Assembly: GCF_009754915.1 (NCBI RefSeq)
Contig: NZ_WPIK01000009.1
Span: forward strand, 153,245-217,244
Length of the DNA: 64,000 nucleotides
Reading direction: 5' to 3'
Source: Mucilaginibacter arboris
GTDB lineage: Bacteria > Bacteroidota > Bacteroidia > Sphingobacteriales > Sphingobacteriaceae
Positions 8,520 to 17,059 of this stretch are shown in pieces; the first letter of the stretch is position 1; each line of letters starts with the position of its first letter. The notes beneath the pieces are model-generated. The model saw nothing but the letters and a program-made list of their open reading frames with translations. It was not told the DNA's origin and did not search any database. A program made the translations under genes and the position numbers.

Positions 8520-8660
8520 TTTAGGGCCGATGCTTCTTTTATCAACTAAAAATGCTGGTCGTCAGGTTTTGTTTTTAGGGGCCGATGCTTCTTTTATCAA
8601 CTAAAATGCTGGTCATTAAATTTTGATTTTTTAGGCCGGTGCTTCTTTTATCGCCTAAAT
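8520..8660 (+). repeat. Three tandem 54-55 bp units, each with one motif copy
   Basis: Motif cores start at 8532, 8587 and 8641. Each unit reads roughly T-run, AGGGCCGATGCTTCTTTTAT, CAACTAAAA and TGCTGGTC. The sister element at 37610 has just one unit, so this copy was expanded, or the other contracted. Confidence 0.8.
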
Positions 8661-8663
8661 CAC

Positions 8664-8704
8664 TACCTGACCTATAAGGTTTTCAAAACCTTATAGGTCA
8701 GGTA
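8664..8704. repeat. 41-base palindrome, 20-bp arms, in MITE copy A
   Basis: Perfect arms of 20 bases around a single central C; the inner part is ACCTATAAGGTTTTC plus its complement. The sister copy at 37715-37755 has the same inner arms but different outer bases, and is also perfectly paired. Confidence 0.9.
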
Positions 8705-8834
8705 ATGGACCAAATGTAAACACCAATTTTACCCGGTAAAAGAAGCATGGGCACCAAAGCTGGGCATGCCGAAGGACCAAATTTAAATTGGTACCAAAAA
8801 GGTTAAACAACCCTCAATATCAGCATAATTGTTA

Positions 8835-8922
8835 ATACTTCTTTTATGCATGTATTTTTTGCTTTTAATATCAGTAAAAAAGTGTAGAAATAGTGTTGTT
8901 TTTGAGGCGATAAAAGAAGCAT
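8835..8922. repeat. Inverted pair of the dispersed motif
   Basis: ATACTTCTTTTA at 8835-8846 and TAAAAGAAGCAT at 8911-8922 face each other across 64 bases. The second copy has the T-rich arm GTTTTTG before GAGGCGA. Confidence 0.8.
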
Positions 8923-9206
8923 AAAAGCAAACTAAATAAAACTAAAGTGGGTTCTTATAGAAGAGAAAGTGTTCTTTAAACTGTTTTGGTTTTATTAACA
9001 CAACTTAATTATAGGTATTACGTAAGTGTGTAGATGTTAACTTTGCTCAAATTGTGTTAAAAATTCCTCAATTATTTATATTTACCTAAACAAATGTTAA
9101 GGTTTAAGGCTTTAATCATTTGGTATAAAAATTGATTACTTAATTACATTAACCCAAAATAAATAAAATTACAGTATTATTACGCCACCATTTATAATTT
9201 CATTTT
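8923..9206. other. Leader region of the 834-residue protein gene
   Basis: No gene is seen. It is AT-rich and probably holds the promoter of the downstream gene, but no TTTG/TAnnTTTG pair with proper spacing could be fixed. Confidence 0.4.
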
Positions 9207-11711
9207 ATGAAAAAACCTATCCTTACTAAATGTTATATTAATCGCAAGCTTATCCTCAGTATTGCTGTTTCATGCAGTGCTATTGTTTTATCCGTAGATG
9301 TAAATGCACAAGTATCACAGCGCTATGTACCTCCTCAGGATACTGTAAAAACCAGGCGCGACCCAAATCAATCAATCTCAGTTCAAAAGCATTCCACACA
9401 AAACTATACCCCCAACTCCCGTATTGTTGGTGCTGCTGTTAAGGCTGCCGAAATTTTATCAGATACAACCAAGTACAACACGAAGATGGGCCTTCCTATC
9501 GAACAGTTGTTTAGTCCTGAAGACTTGAAATATATAGTTAATCAAGGTGCTAACGGTGTTGTGGTTTTATTTGACCTGGTTAATAAGCATTTGCCAAAAG
9601 GAGAAAGTATTGCTTTTAGAACAGAACAAAAAGCTGATGTAACCGAAGATGACAATCCGTTAGAACTTAAAAACCTTCGGGCAACGGTATCGGCCAATCC
9701 GGCTTCTCTCCTTGATAATAAAGACCAATGGAAAGAAAATGTATACCGGGCTTATATGGCGCGTGATTATGCTACAAAACTAAATAACACAATTACGATT
9801 ACCTCTGCCACGCGCGAAATACGTGAAACGCCTGCGCTTACAATCCTTGATTATGACGGAGGAGATAGTACCGTTAAAAAAAGTATAACCCTTGCACAAA
9901 TTTTATCCAGCAAGCAGGCAAAAAACAAAAGTAAATTATTAGCTGAAAAAGAAGCGGTAGCAGAGTTTCGTGCACATACATTTCCGGGAAATAAGATTTC
10001 TCAGCAAAATGCTAACGAAAATTACAAACGTGCCCTTTTCCAGTTAATCGATTTGCAGGCAGGAGATATTAACAGGCATCCTGCAACCAGAAAATTTGTT
10101 GATGAACTAACAGCAGATCTTAAAAAAGGCGATAGAAGTAATGTGGTCAACGCTTTAAAGAACAATAATTTTTTTGATCCGAACGTACCAGGAAACCTAG
10201 GGCCGGTATTGTTAACCGAAAGTTCTGTGTTGAGTGGTGCCCAGGTGCAAAGTAACCCTCGTGATAAAGCATTGGAACTTACTACGCTTACTGCATTACA
10301 TTATGGCGAACGCGATGCTGTAAAGTTATTGAAAAGCCTGGTTGATGGTAAAGGCGCTATTCCTGCCAAACAAACCAATGAGTTTACACCAACTCGTTTA
10401 AATGAGTTAACCAATCATGGTACTGAACTGTTAAAGTCTGTGGGTTTTGGTCCGTCTAAAACTAAAAACATGACTAATTCTGATTTAGTTCTTGTAGCGG
10501 TAGCCGCACCTGATGCGCCAGAAACTATTCGGCCAAGTTCCTTTTTAACTTTACAGCAGGTAGGTAATACGATTATTAGTAATTATTCATCAACAGAAAC
10601 AAACGAAACCAGAACTTTTGTTTTGTTTAATCCCCGGATCAGTTTAGGAAGCCGCCATACCGAGTACCGTGCAGCCTTTGATGCTGTTGATTTTGTTCCC
10701 GAATTTTTAAACGGACAAACTGTTAATCAAAAAGGTTCACGTGTTGTTCAAAACGGTGCAGAACTCAGGGTAGAATCTGATCTGTATTTTTCAAATCCGC
10801 AAAAGATTATAGAAACAGGTGTAAAGCCAGGGATTTTTCCTGAGTTTGGGGTTATTGCCGGCATTGGTAACCGCAGTGTAGGTTATGATAACAGCACAAC
10901 TCCCGGGCCGTTTGGTGCTGTTCCTCAATTTAAAAATACTTATTTTACGTGGGGAGGGCATATTGGGTTAAATGGCGGCCCGATTTTATTAGCAGCTGAT
11001 GCTACCTATATAACTACACAATCTAATCCAGATCCGTACAGAACTTTCTTTGACCTTTCTCAAGGGATGACTTACTATCGCTATACCTTACTGGCGCATG
11101 TAATTAATTTTGGTTTGGGCCATATTGAACAAGGAAAAGGGACCCACCTAACCATTGATGCAGAATATACTGGCGAAACAAATAATTCGGGTACAAAGAA
11201 CAAAACCATTTCTGCAGGAGGCCCCGTGCAAACAGGTAATGCAGAATGGCAACGTGATTACAACCGGGCACATCCAAATGGTGTGTTTAATTATGCAATA
11301 GCCAATACTATGATTATTAACGGCGATGTAAAAGCCACTTATGCAGCCAGCAGTTATGCAGCGTTAAACGTTGGTTTACAAAAAGGGAGTGTTCAGTTAA
11401 AAGCTACCGGTGGCCTGTATAATTTATATACCGTGCCAATTGATGGCGGCCGGTTAATCAGCAGTGAAACGTTTAAAAACACGTTTAACGGAAATTTATT
11501 TGGTGCGCTAAGCCTGACTTATCATTTCGGTTCTGCAAGTTTCAATTCTGTGCATAAGAAAACAGAATCATATCAAACCACTGGTAATGGCGAAGGGCCA
11601 CACAAGGTTGATGAGGCGTCAACCCAGCAACACACTAATTTTGGCCCACGAAACCATGCTATCTTTACCAATAAAAAGTCAAGGCTTAAACCAGTTACAG
11701 TTAACGATTAA
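9207..11711 (+). CDS. Large exported protein of unknown function
   Basis: An 834-residue protein with an N-terminal signal peptide (basic start, then LILSIAVSCSAIVLSVDVNA, cleavage probably before QVSQRY). Residues 40-400 are mixed helical and polar with no motif I recognise. The C-terminal 350 residues are rich in alternating aromatic/polar strands (GGHIGLNGGPILLAADATYI, FGALSLTYHFGSASF), which suggests a beta-rich or outer-membrane-barrel part. It has its own terminator and is a single gene in a repeat-rich region. It could be a lineage-specific outer-membrane protein; no function is assigned. Confidence 0.8.
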   Translation: MKKPILTKCYINRKLILSIAVSCSAIVLSVDVNAQVSQRYVPPQDTVKTRRDPNQSISVQKHSTQNYTPNSRIVGAAVKAAEILSDTTKYNTKMGLPIEQLFSPEDLKYIVNQGANGVVVLFDLVNKHLPKGESIAFRTEQKADVTEDDNPLELKNLRATVSANPASLLDNKDQWKENVYRAYMARDYATKLNNTITITSATREIRETPALTILDYDGGDSTVKKSITLAQILSSKQAKNKSKLLAEKEAVAEFRAHTFPGNKISQQNANENYKRALFQLIDLQAGDINRHPATRKFVDELTADLKKGDRSNVVNALKNNNFFDPNVPGNLGPVLLTESSVLSGAQVQSNPRDKALELTTLTALHYGERDAVKLLKSLVDGKGAIPAKQTNEFTPTRLNELTNHGTELLKSVGFGPSKTKNMTNSDLVLVAVAAPDAPETIRPSSFLTLQQVGNTIISNYSSTETNETRTFVLFNPRISLGSRHTEYRAAFDAVDFVPEFLNGQTVNQKGSRVVQNGAELRVESDLYFSNPQKIIETGVKPGIFPEFGVIAGIGNRSVGYDNSTTPGPFGAVPQFKNTYFTWGGHIGLNGGPILLAADATYITTQSNPDPYRTFFDLSQGMTYYRYTLLAHVINFGLGHIEQGKGTHLTIDAEYTGETNNSGTKNKTISAGGPVQTGNAEWQRDYNRAHPNGVFNYAIANTMIINGDVKATYAASSYAALNVGLQKGSVQLKATGGLYNLYTVPIDGGRLISSETFKNTFNGNLFGALSLTYHFGSASFNSVHKKTESYQTTGNGEGPHKVDEASTQQHTNFGPRNHAIFTNKKSRLKPVTVND

Positions 11712-11773
11712 GCAAAGCATAATTCTGTAAGATGAAGTAATAAAAAGGTTATAATCCTTCAGAATATTTATCT

Positions 11774-11810
11774 AAAAAGCGTCGTAATTAAAGCATTACG
11801 GCGCTTTTGT
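11774..11810 (+). terminator. Terminator of the 834-residue protein gene
   Basis: AAAAGCGTCGTAAT pairs with ATTACGGCGCTTTT (one mismatch), followed by T-rich sequence. Confidence 0.85.
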
Positions 11811-11836
11811 TTTTAGTTAACAGCAGTAGATTTTGT

Positions 11837-11924
11837 ATGCTTCTTTTATCACTAAAAAAATTGGTGTGCCTATTCAATCTATCTAATTATAGATAATATA
11901 GTTTTATGCCGATAAAAGAAGCAT
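11837..11924. repeat. Inverted pair of the dispersed motif
   Basis: ATGCTTCTTTTA at 11837-11848 and TAAAAGAAGCAT at 11913-11924 with 64 bases between. The A-rich arms (TAAAAAAATT and TAGTTTTA) are on the inner side. Confidence 0.85.
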
Positions 11925-11968
11925 TGAAAATATTATGCCAAGCCTTTCTGGTAACTGCTTGTACCCCT

Positions 11969-11976
11969 TACCTTTG
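11969..11976 (+). promoter_or_regulatory. Probable -7 promoter element of the esterase gene
   Basis: TACCTTTG fits the Bacteroidota -7 consensus TAnnTTTG. A weak -33 partner (TCTG at 11947-11950, 18 bases upstream) replaces the usual TTTG. It lies 32 bases before the esterase start codon. Confidence 0.5.
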
Positions 11977-12008
11977 TACAATCAATTAAAAATCAACAAC
12001 CAATTTTT

Positions 12009-12842
12009 ATGCTGATAAAAAGAGTATGCTTTGTACTTGCTTCCTTGTTTTTAAATAGTTTTCTTTTTGCACAGGAAATGCTGGTCATTCAATCAGAAAA
12101 CTTAAAAACTTCTGATACTATTTGGGTTTATAAACCGGAAGCCTACACCAATAAACAGAAATATCCGCTTGTTTATTTGTTGCATGGCCATGGCGGCGAT
12201 TATACTTCGTGGAGTAAATTAACAGATTTGCAAAAGCTTGCCGACGAGTACCAGTTTTTGATTGTTTGTCCGGATGGTTTAAAAAAGAGCTGGTATATTA
12301 ATTCTCCGCATCAGGACAGTACGCAATACGAGGACTTTTTTATGAAAGAATTGCTGCCTGCTATCTCCAAAAAATATGCTGAAGATCCTTCTAAAGTTTT
12401 TATAACCGGCAACAGCATGGGCGGGTACGGTGCCATGTGGCTGTTTTTAAAGCATCCAGATGTATTTTTAAGTGCCGGCAGCACTTCAGGCGTTTTAAAC
12501 CTTCGTTATTCTTCCTTAAAAAAAACTACGGTTGCTTATTTATTAGGTGATTATAGTGATGATAATACACTTTTTGATGAATACTCGCCCATAAACCTCC
12601 TTAAAAACATTGCCGGAGCAAGTAAAGCAATTATTTTTGACTGCGGAACGGAAGATTACCTGTACGTAACCGCTAAAGCTTTTAGGGAAAAGTGCGACGA
12701 GTTAAAAATTAAGGCAACTTATACTGCACAGCCAGGTGCGCATACCGGCAGTTACTGGTCGAAATCTATTTTGCAGCATTTCAGGTTTTTTGCAGAACAG
12801 GTAACACAAATTACCGATGCAAAGGCAACCAAACTTAAATAA
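12009..12842 (+). CDS. Secreted alpha/beta-hydrolase esterase (CE1/esterase D-like)
   Basis: A 277-residue exported esterase. Residues 1-21 are a signal peptide ending in FLFAQ. The hydrolase core shows YPLVYLLHGHGG (oxyanion region), the nucleophile Ser136 in GNSMGG, the acid in DCGTEDYLY (about Asp216) and His245 in PGAHTGSYW. This is the pattern of the putative esterase family that includes feruloyl and acetyl-xylan esterases and S-formylglutathione hydrolase. The export signal and the GH20 gene 154 bases downstream suggest a role in glycan breakdown in the periplasm, as an inference. The substrate is not fixed. Confidence 0.85.
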   Translation: MLIKRVCFVLASLFLNSFLFAQEMLVIQSENLKTSDTIWVYKPEAYTNKQKYPLVYLLHGHGGDYTSWSKLTDLQKLADEYQFLIVCPDGLKKSWYINSPHQDSTQYEDFFMKELLPAISKKYAEDPSKVFITGNSMGGYGAMWLFLKHPDVFLSAGSTSGVLNLRYSSLKKTTVAYLLGDYSDDNTLFDEYSPINLLKNIAGASKAIIFDCGTEDYLYVTAKAFREKCDELKIKATYTAQPGAHTGSYWSKSILQHFRFFAEQVTQITDAKATKLK

Positions 12843-12996
12843 ATGCTTTAGCTTATTGTTTCTTTTAAGGTTTAATTTATTTTTACATTTTTCTCCTTAA
12901 CCAATAATTATGGCGGGTTCAATAGCAAATATTTGCTGCTGCTCATAGGGGTTGAAAACTGATTGCCATATTTCATATTTTTTTTAAGTTAAATAC

Positions 12997-14931
12997 ATGA
13001 AAATTAGAAAACCTAAAGCTTTGCTAAAACATTCCGGATTACTATTTTGCTGCCTCTTAGCATTTACTGCATTTTCCCAGAGCAGTAAACCAATTTCAAT
13101 CATTCCGCAACCTGTAAGCCTTACAAAAAGCGCAGGCCAGTTTACTTTGCCAACTTCCGTAATTATCGGTGCAGTTACTTCTTCCGAAATGCTTCCGGTT
13201 ACTACTTATCTTAAAAATAAAATTGCTGCTTCTACCGGTAAAACGGTGTTGGTAAAAAGCAATGCTTCTTTTAATGCCATAAAATTAGTGCTTAACAAAA
13301 CGGAAGACCCGGTAATTGGTAAAGAAGGTTATCAGCTAAACATTACCACATCTGGTATTATAATCAAAGCAAATCAGCCAGCCGGTTTATTTTACGGCGT
13401 GCAAACGCTGATGCAGTTACTTCCAAAAGAAATTGAAAGTAAAACAGTAGTTGAAAATGTAAAATGGACGGTTCCTTTTGTAAAAATTACAGATTATCCA
13501 AGGTTTGGCTGGCGGGGTTTGATGTTTGATGTGGCCCGCCATTTTTTTACAAAACAGGAAGTAAAGCAATATATAGATGCGATGGTGCGGTACAAATACA
13601 ACCTGCTGCACCTGCATTTAACGGATGATGAAGGCTGGCGCATTGAGATCAAAGGCTTGCCTAAGTTAACAGAAGTGGGTGCCTGGAGTGCAAAACGGGT
13701 GGGCTACTTTGGTACTTTTGCGCCTCCCGCACCCGATGAACCACGAACCTACGGCGGTTTTTATACGCAGGAAGATATTAAAGAACTGGTAAAATATGCA
13801 CAGGACCGCTTTGTAAATATCTTGCCCGAAATTGATGTTCCCGGCCATAGTCTGGCTGCCATTGCTTCTTATCCCGAACTGTCTTGCACGCCTGGTGCAG
13901 AGAATTACAAGGTCCGCTCGGGCGAAGAGATTATGGACTGGTCGCACGGTGCGCCGCCAATCGCTTTGGTTGATAATACTTTATGCCCAGCAAATGAAAA
14001 GGTTTACACTTTTCTGGATACGGTGATCACACAAATTGCCAGGCTTTTTCCTTTCGAATACATTCATTTAGGCGGAGATGAATGCCCGAAAAACTTTTGG
14101 GAAAAAAGCAGTGCCATTAAAGCATTGATGCAAAAGGAAGGACTTAAAAACATGCCGGAGGTACAAAGCTATTTCGAAAAACGGGTAGAAAAAATTGTAG
14201 AATCCAAAGGTAAAAGGTTTATGGGCTGGGACGAGATCCTGGAAGGCGGGTTGGCGCCAAATGCAGTGGTGATGAGCTGGCGCGGGATGAAAGGCGGTAC
14301 AGAGGCTGCCAAAATGGGGCATGAAGTAGTGATGAGCCCAACAACTTTTGCTTACCTGGATTACATGCAGGGCGACCAATCGATCGAGGCTAAAGTTTAC
14401 GCTACGTTACGTTTGCAAAAAGCTTATGAGTTTGAGCCGGTGCCTGATGATGTAGATGCTAAACTGATTAAAGGCGGGCAGGCGAACTTATGGACGGAAC
14501 AGGTTTACAATATGCGCAAAGCAGAATACATGGTCTGGCCGCGTGGTTTTGCCATTGCAGAAACGCTATGGTCGCCAAAAGCAACAAAAAACTGGGATGA
14601 TTTTGCTGCAAGGGCAGAAGCGCAGTTCCCGCGGTTAGAAACTGCTGAAATTAATTATGCGCCAAGTATGTACGATCCGATTATCAATGTTTCCCGTACA
14701 GACAGCGCCATTAACGTTGCCTTATCAACAGAAATTAAAGGGCTGGATATTTACTACAGTTTTGATAATTCCTTTCCCGACAGGTTTTATCCAAAGTACA
14801 CGCAGCCGCTTACTGTTCCGAAAGAAGCAGCGCAGCTTAAAGTAATTACGTACCGGGGCAAAGAACCGATCGGACGGATGATGAATATAACTATTGATGA
14901 TTTGAATGCCCGGCTTCCTAAAAAGAAGTAG
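12997..14931 (+). CDS. Beta-N-acetylhexosaminidase, GH20
   Basis: A 644-residue secreted glycosidase that removes terminal GlcNAc or GalNAc from glycans such as chitin fragments. The signal peptide ends near residue 27 (AFTAFSQ). A GH20b-type N-terminal domain is followed by the catalytic TIM barrel: GWRGLMFDVARHFF, HLHLTDDEGWRIEI, and the Asp361-Glu362 pair in HLGGDECPKNFW, where the Glu is the acid/base of substrate-assisted catalysis. The last 90 residues are a small C-terminal beta domain (IYYSFDNSFPDRF). A copy of the dispersed motif at 13262-13273 is translated as NASFN with its A-rich arm kept. Confidence 0.95.
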   Translation: MKIRKPKALLKHSGLLFCCLLAFTAFSQSSKPISIIPQPVSLTKSAGQFTLPTSVIIGAVTSSEMLPVTTYLKNKIAASTGKTVLVKSNASFNAIKLVLNKTEDPVIGKEGYQLNITTSGIIIKANQPAGLFYGVQTLMQLLPKEIESKTVVENVKWTVPFVKITDYPRFGWRGLMFDVARHFFTKQEVKQYIDAMVRYKYNLLHLHLTDDEGWRIEIKGLPKLTEVGAWSAKRVGYFGTFAPPAPDEPRTYGGFYTQEDIKELVKYAQDRFVNILPEIDVPGHSLAAIASYPELSCTPGAENYKVRSGEEIMDWSHGAPPIALVDNTLCPANEKVYTFLDTVITQIARLFPFEYIHLGGDECPKNFWEKSSAIKALMQKEGLKNMPEVQSYFEKRVEKIVESKGKRFMGWDEILEGGLAPNAVVMSWRGMKGGTEAAKMGHEVVMSPTTFAYLDYMQGDQSIEAKVYATLRLQKAYEFEPVPDDVDAKLIKGGQANLWTEQVYNMRKAEYMVWPRGFAIAETLWSPKATKNWDDFAARAEAQFPRLETAEINYAPSMYDPIINVSRTDSAINVALSTEIKGLDIYYSFDNSFPDRFYPKYTQPLTVPKEAAQLKVITYRGKEPIGRMMNITIDDLNARLPKKK

Positions 14932-14943
14932 GATAGTAAAATT

Positions 14944-14999
14944 TACAGGGGTAAAAGAAGCATGTATTGTATAAACAACATGCTTCTTTTACCCCTGTA
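14944..14999. terminator. Perfect hairpin made from two motif copies; likely two-way terminator
   Basis: Two perfect 22-base arms (14944-14965 and 14978-14999) around a 12-base loop. Each arm contains ACAGGGG joined to TAAAAGAAGCAT. A T run follows on the plus strand. It lies just after the GH20 stop and before the convergent gene ending at 15120. The two motif copies point with their GCAT ends inward, opposite to the other pairs. Confidence 0.85.
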
Positions 15000-15119
15000 T
15001 TTTTTGTAAAAGCTAATCTTCCTTCAATCATCTTTTCCTGATTTTATTCTTGCATTTTACTATATCGGGATAGTAATTTGCTTTTAAAGCATCACAAGTA
15101 GGTGCTATTTTTTATTTAT

Positions 15120-15530
15120 TTACCGGCTCTTTATCAGTGCAATTCCTAAAAAAATTAAACTGGTTACTAAAAGTAATGCCCCACTATATAATATAATGAT
15201 TAAATGATTAGGCTGTGTAAGGCCATGGCCAGTTGCAGAAGCGAAAAAGCCCGCACTAACTAAAATTGCCGCCAGCGGAAAAGCAATCCGCAAGGCCAAT
15301 TGCAAACCAGAGTTCATCTGCGTATTATCTATCAGTAACTGTGCAATCAGGCTAAGCAATACCAGCACACCGGCATGCGCATGGCCTGCCCGGAACATCG
15401 CTTTTTGAAAATCTGTAAGCGGAGTTTTGTCATAACCAGAAAGGATGGTGAGCAGGTAATAACCGCCATAAGCAATGGTAGGTACAGTAAGGATAGTGAT
15501 ACCGCACATAAGTTTTGAAATCGAGGTCAT
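15120..15530 (-). CDS. Four-helix membrane protein, unknown function
   Basis: A 136-residue integral membrane protein with four hydrophobic segments (near residues 8-28, 52-68, 82-100 and 112-132). A conserved-looking polar stretch, FRAGHAHAGVLVLL, places two histidines at the start of the second helix, and ASATGHGLTQPNH lies before the fourth. No family name is assigned. It is the last gene of a minus-strand group behind a SnoaL-like protein (54-base gap) and a Crp-like regulator. Confidence 0.7.
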   Translation of the reverse strand: MTSISKLMCGITILTVPTIAYGGYYLLTILSGYDKTPLTDFQKAMFRAGHAHAGVLVLLSLIAQLLIDNTQMNSGLQLALRIAFPLAAILVSAGFFASATGHGLTQPNHLIIILYSGALLLVTSLIFLGIALIKSR

Positions 15531-15584
15531 TATAAAATGAATTGTTTGAAGGAGTTATAACTGAAATAATTATTTAGGTAATAC

Positions 15585-16037
15585 TTAACTGATAATCTGG
15601 GGGGCTTTAGCCTCTTTAATGCCGGCCTGATATTGTTTTTCTAAACCGTTAAATACAACAAGTGTGTCTTCGTGTACATCCAATTCCACTACCTTGCCCC
15701 ATTTAAGCGTAATGAAATGAACACCTTTGTTAAGGTAGGAATCCCCATTATTCAACGTTGCGGTAGCTGTCCAACGCACAATGGCAAGTGTGTTGTGCGG
15801 CCAACCAATTACGTTGATATGCTTAACGGTAATGTACAGGTTAGGTGTTAAGCGGGCTAACCTTTCCAGCCAAGCTTTTACAGCAATCCTGTCATGACGA
15901 ACGCCGCCCATAGCATGGTCTCCTGCAAAGGTGTGTTTTACATTCGGCGCCATATCTTTAATCAGTTCATCAAAGCGGCGTTCATTTACTAATTTAAATG
16001 ATTTTTTAACAAGTTTTTTTACGATGTAGTGGTACAT
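15585..16037 (-). CDS. SnoaL/NTF2-like fold protein
   Basis: A 150-residue cone-shaped alpha+beta protein of the NTF2-like superfamily. The opening helix KSFKLVNERRFDELIKDMAPNVKHTFAGDHAMGG, the RHDRIAVKAWLERLARLTPNLYITVKHI stretch and the final strands (ATLNNGDSYLNKGVHFITLKWGKVVELDVHEDT) match SnoaL-like proteins, which act as small-molecule isomerases, cyclases or ligand binders. The exact role is unknown. It lies between the four-helix membrane protein and the Crp-like regulator and may be under that regulator's control. Confidence 0.75.
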   Translation of the reverse strand: MYHYIVKKLVKKSFKLVNERRFDELIKDMAPNVKHTFAGDHAMGGVRHDRIAVKAWLERLARLTPNLYITVKHINVIGWPHNTLAIVRWTATATLNNGDSYLNKGVHFITLKWGKVVELDVHEDTLVVFNGLEKQYQAGIKEAKAPQIIS

Positions 16038-16108
16038 AATTTTTGTGTTTTGATTTAAACAAAATTAGTATGCCTGCCTGGCCTGTACCTGACACATTTG
16101 TTACAAAG

Positions 16109-16699
16109 TTAAAGGCCAACAATTTTTTTTCTGATCCGGCTAAGTGATGGCCGTTCAATGCCCAGGTAAGAAGAAAGATGGGTAAGGGAGATGCGGTTAA
16201 AAAGATTTGCGTTTTGTTTTATAAAGTCCAGGTAGCGTTGTTCGGCATCGTCAAACTGGAAACTCTCGATCCGCTTTTGCTGCATCTTGAGCACTTCTTC
16301 GGCTATCAATCGGCCGTTTCGTTCAAAACCAACATACTTGTCGTATCCTTTTTGAATATGAGCGTATGGAACGGTGATAAGGGTAGTTGGTTCCAGGCAC
16401 TGAAAATTGTACCTACTGGGTTTATGCATAATCAAAGAAGTGTAATCTGTGGCGTATTCCCTTTCTTTCACAAACGCAATCGTAATTTCTTCACCCAGGT
16501 TATTAATGTAATAGCTTCTTATCAGCCCACTGGTTACAAATCCTAACTGATGGTTCTTTTTGCCGGCTTCAACAAAATACTCACGCGGCTTCAGGGTTTG
16601 AAGGGTAAACCCACTTTGAAAATAATCCCATTCCTCCTGCGTAACTCTTGGGTTAAGCTGCATGATGGCCTGTCGATAAATTTCAATGTCGGTATGCAT
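16109..16699 (-). CDS. Crp/Fnr-family transcriptional regulator
   Basis: A 196-residue regulator. Residues 10-120 form a cyclic-nucleotide-binding-type beta roll (FTLQTLKPREYFVEAGKKNHQLGFVTSGLIRSYYINNLGEEITIAF). The C-terminal helix-turn-helix is ISLTHLSSYLGIERPSLSRIRKKI. It lacks a clear cAMP-binding phosphate cassette, as is common in Bacteroidota members, so the ligand is uncertain. It is the first gene of a minus-strand group with the SnoaL-like and membrane protein genes, 71 bases upstream of them. Confidence 0.85.
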   Translation of the reverse strand: MHTDIEIYRQAIMQLNPRVTQEEWDYFQSGFTLQTLKPREYFVEAGKKNHQLGFVTSGLIRSYYINNLGEEITIAFVKEREYATDYTSLIMHKPSRYNFQCLEPTTLITVPYAHIQKGYDKYVGFERNGRLIAEEVLKMQQKRIESFQFDDAEQRYLDFIKQNANLFNRISLTHLSSYLGIERPSLSRIRKKIVGL

Positions 16700-16785
16700 A
16701 ATAGTTGGGCTTTAGAACAAAAATTCCTATGAGCAATTTATAAAATTTAGTTTAAGAGCCAAATTAATTAAAGGCGAATCTAAAA

Positions 16786-16937
16786 GCCTGTTAAATTTCT
16801 ATCAAAAAAATGATAATGCTTCTTTTATGCCATCAATTTTGTTTTTGAAGAGGAAAGAACCAGAAAAGGATAAAGATTTGGTAATTTTTACCTGATAAAA
16901 GAAGCATATAAAATAAACTGAACAAATTTTAACAGGC
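16786..16937 (+). mobile_element. MITE-like element, family 2, copy C (about 152 bp)
   Basis: The ends are GCCTGTTAAATTT and AAATTTTAACAGGC, inverted repeats apart from a one-base indel. The interior carries an inverted motif pair (16816-16827 and 16896-16907). The whole element aligns with the reverse complement of 63650-63808, including CTATCAAAAAAATGATA, GATTTGGTAATTTTTA and AAATAAACTGAACAAATTTTA-like stretches. There is no coding capacity. Confidence 0.75.
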
Positions 16938-16999
16938 CCTAAGGTGAGAATAGTGCCGATTTAGTGTTTTTATTTTCTCAAAAAATATTTTAAAAAATA

Positions 17000-17030
17000 T
17001 TTGCATCTCCATTATTGTTATCTACATTTG
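17000..17030 (+). promoter_or_regulatory. Bacteroidota-type promoter of the ABC/GntR operon
   Basis: TTTG at 17000-17003 and TACATTTG at 17023-17030, separated by exactly 19 bases, match the consensus. The start codon follows 30 bases later. Confidence 0.82.
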
Positions 17031-17056
17031 TAGTGTACTATTTATCTAATACACTA
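17031..17056. promoter_or_regulatory. YtrA-type GntR operator
   Basis: TAGTGTA (17031-17037) and TACACTA (17050-17056) are perfect inverted half-sites separated by 12 bases, directly after the -7 element and over the expected transcription start. Bacillus YtrA recognises AGTGTA/TACACT half-sites with similar spacing. The operon's own third gene encodes a YtrA-type regulator, so autorepression is the natural reading. Confidence 0.78.
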
Positions 17057-17059
17057 ATT

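Larger units (their letters stand above)
8489..8811 (+). mobile_element. MITE-like element, family 1, copy A (323 bp)
   Basis: The ends are GTTGTTTAAACTTTTT (8489-8504) and AAAAAGGTTAAACAAC (8796-8811), inverted repeats of 16 bp with one mismatch. The interior matches the element at 37610-37832 in opposite orientation over nearly its full length, including GGCATGCC, AAATTTAAAT and GGTACC stretches. It holds four copies of the dispersed motif, three of them in a 54-55 bp tandem array, and a long palindrome. No transposase is encoded, so it would have to be moved in trans. Confidence 0.8.

Noticed and set aside
8520..8660. CRISPR array
   Set aside because: The three tandem units have repeats longer than their variable parts, only three copies and no cas genes; it is a tandem duplication inside a MITE.
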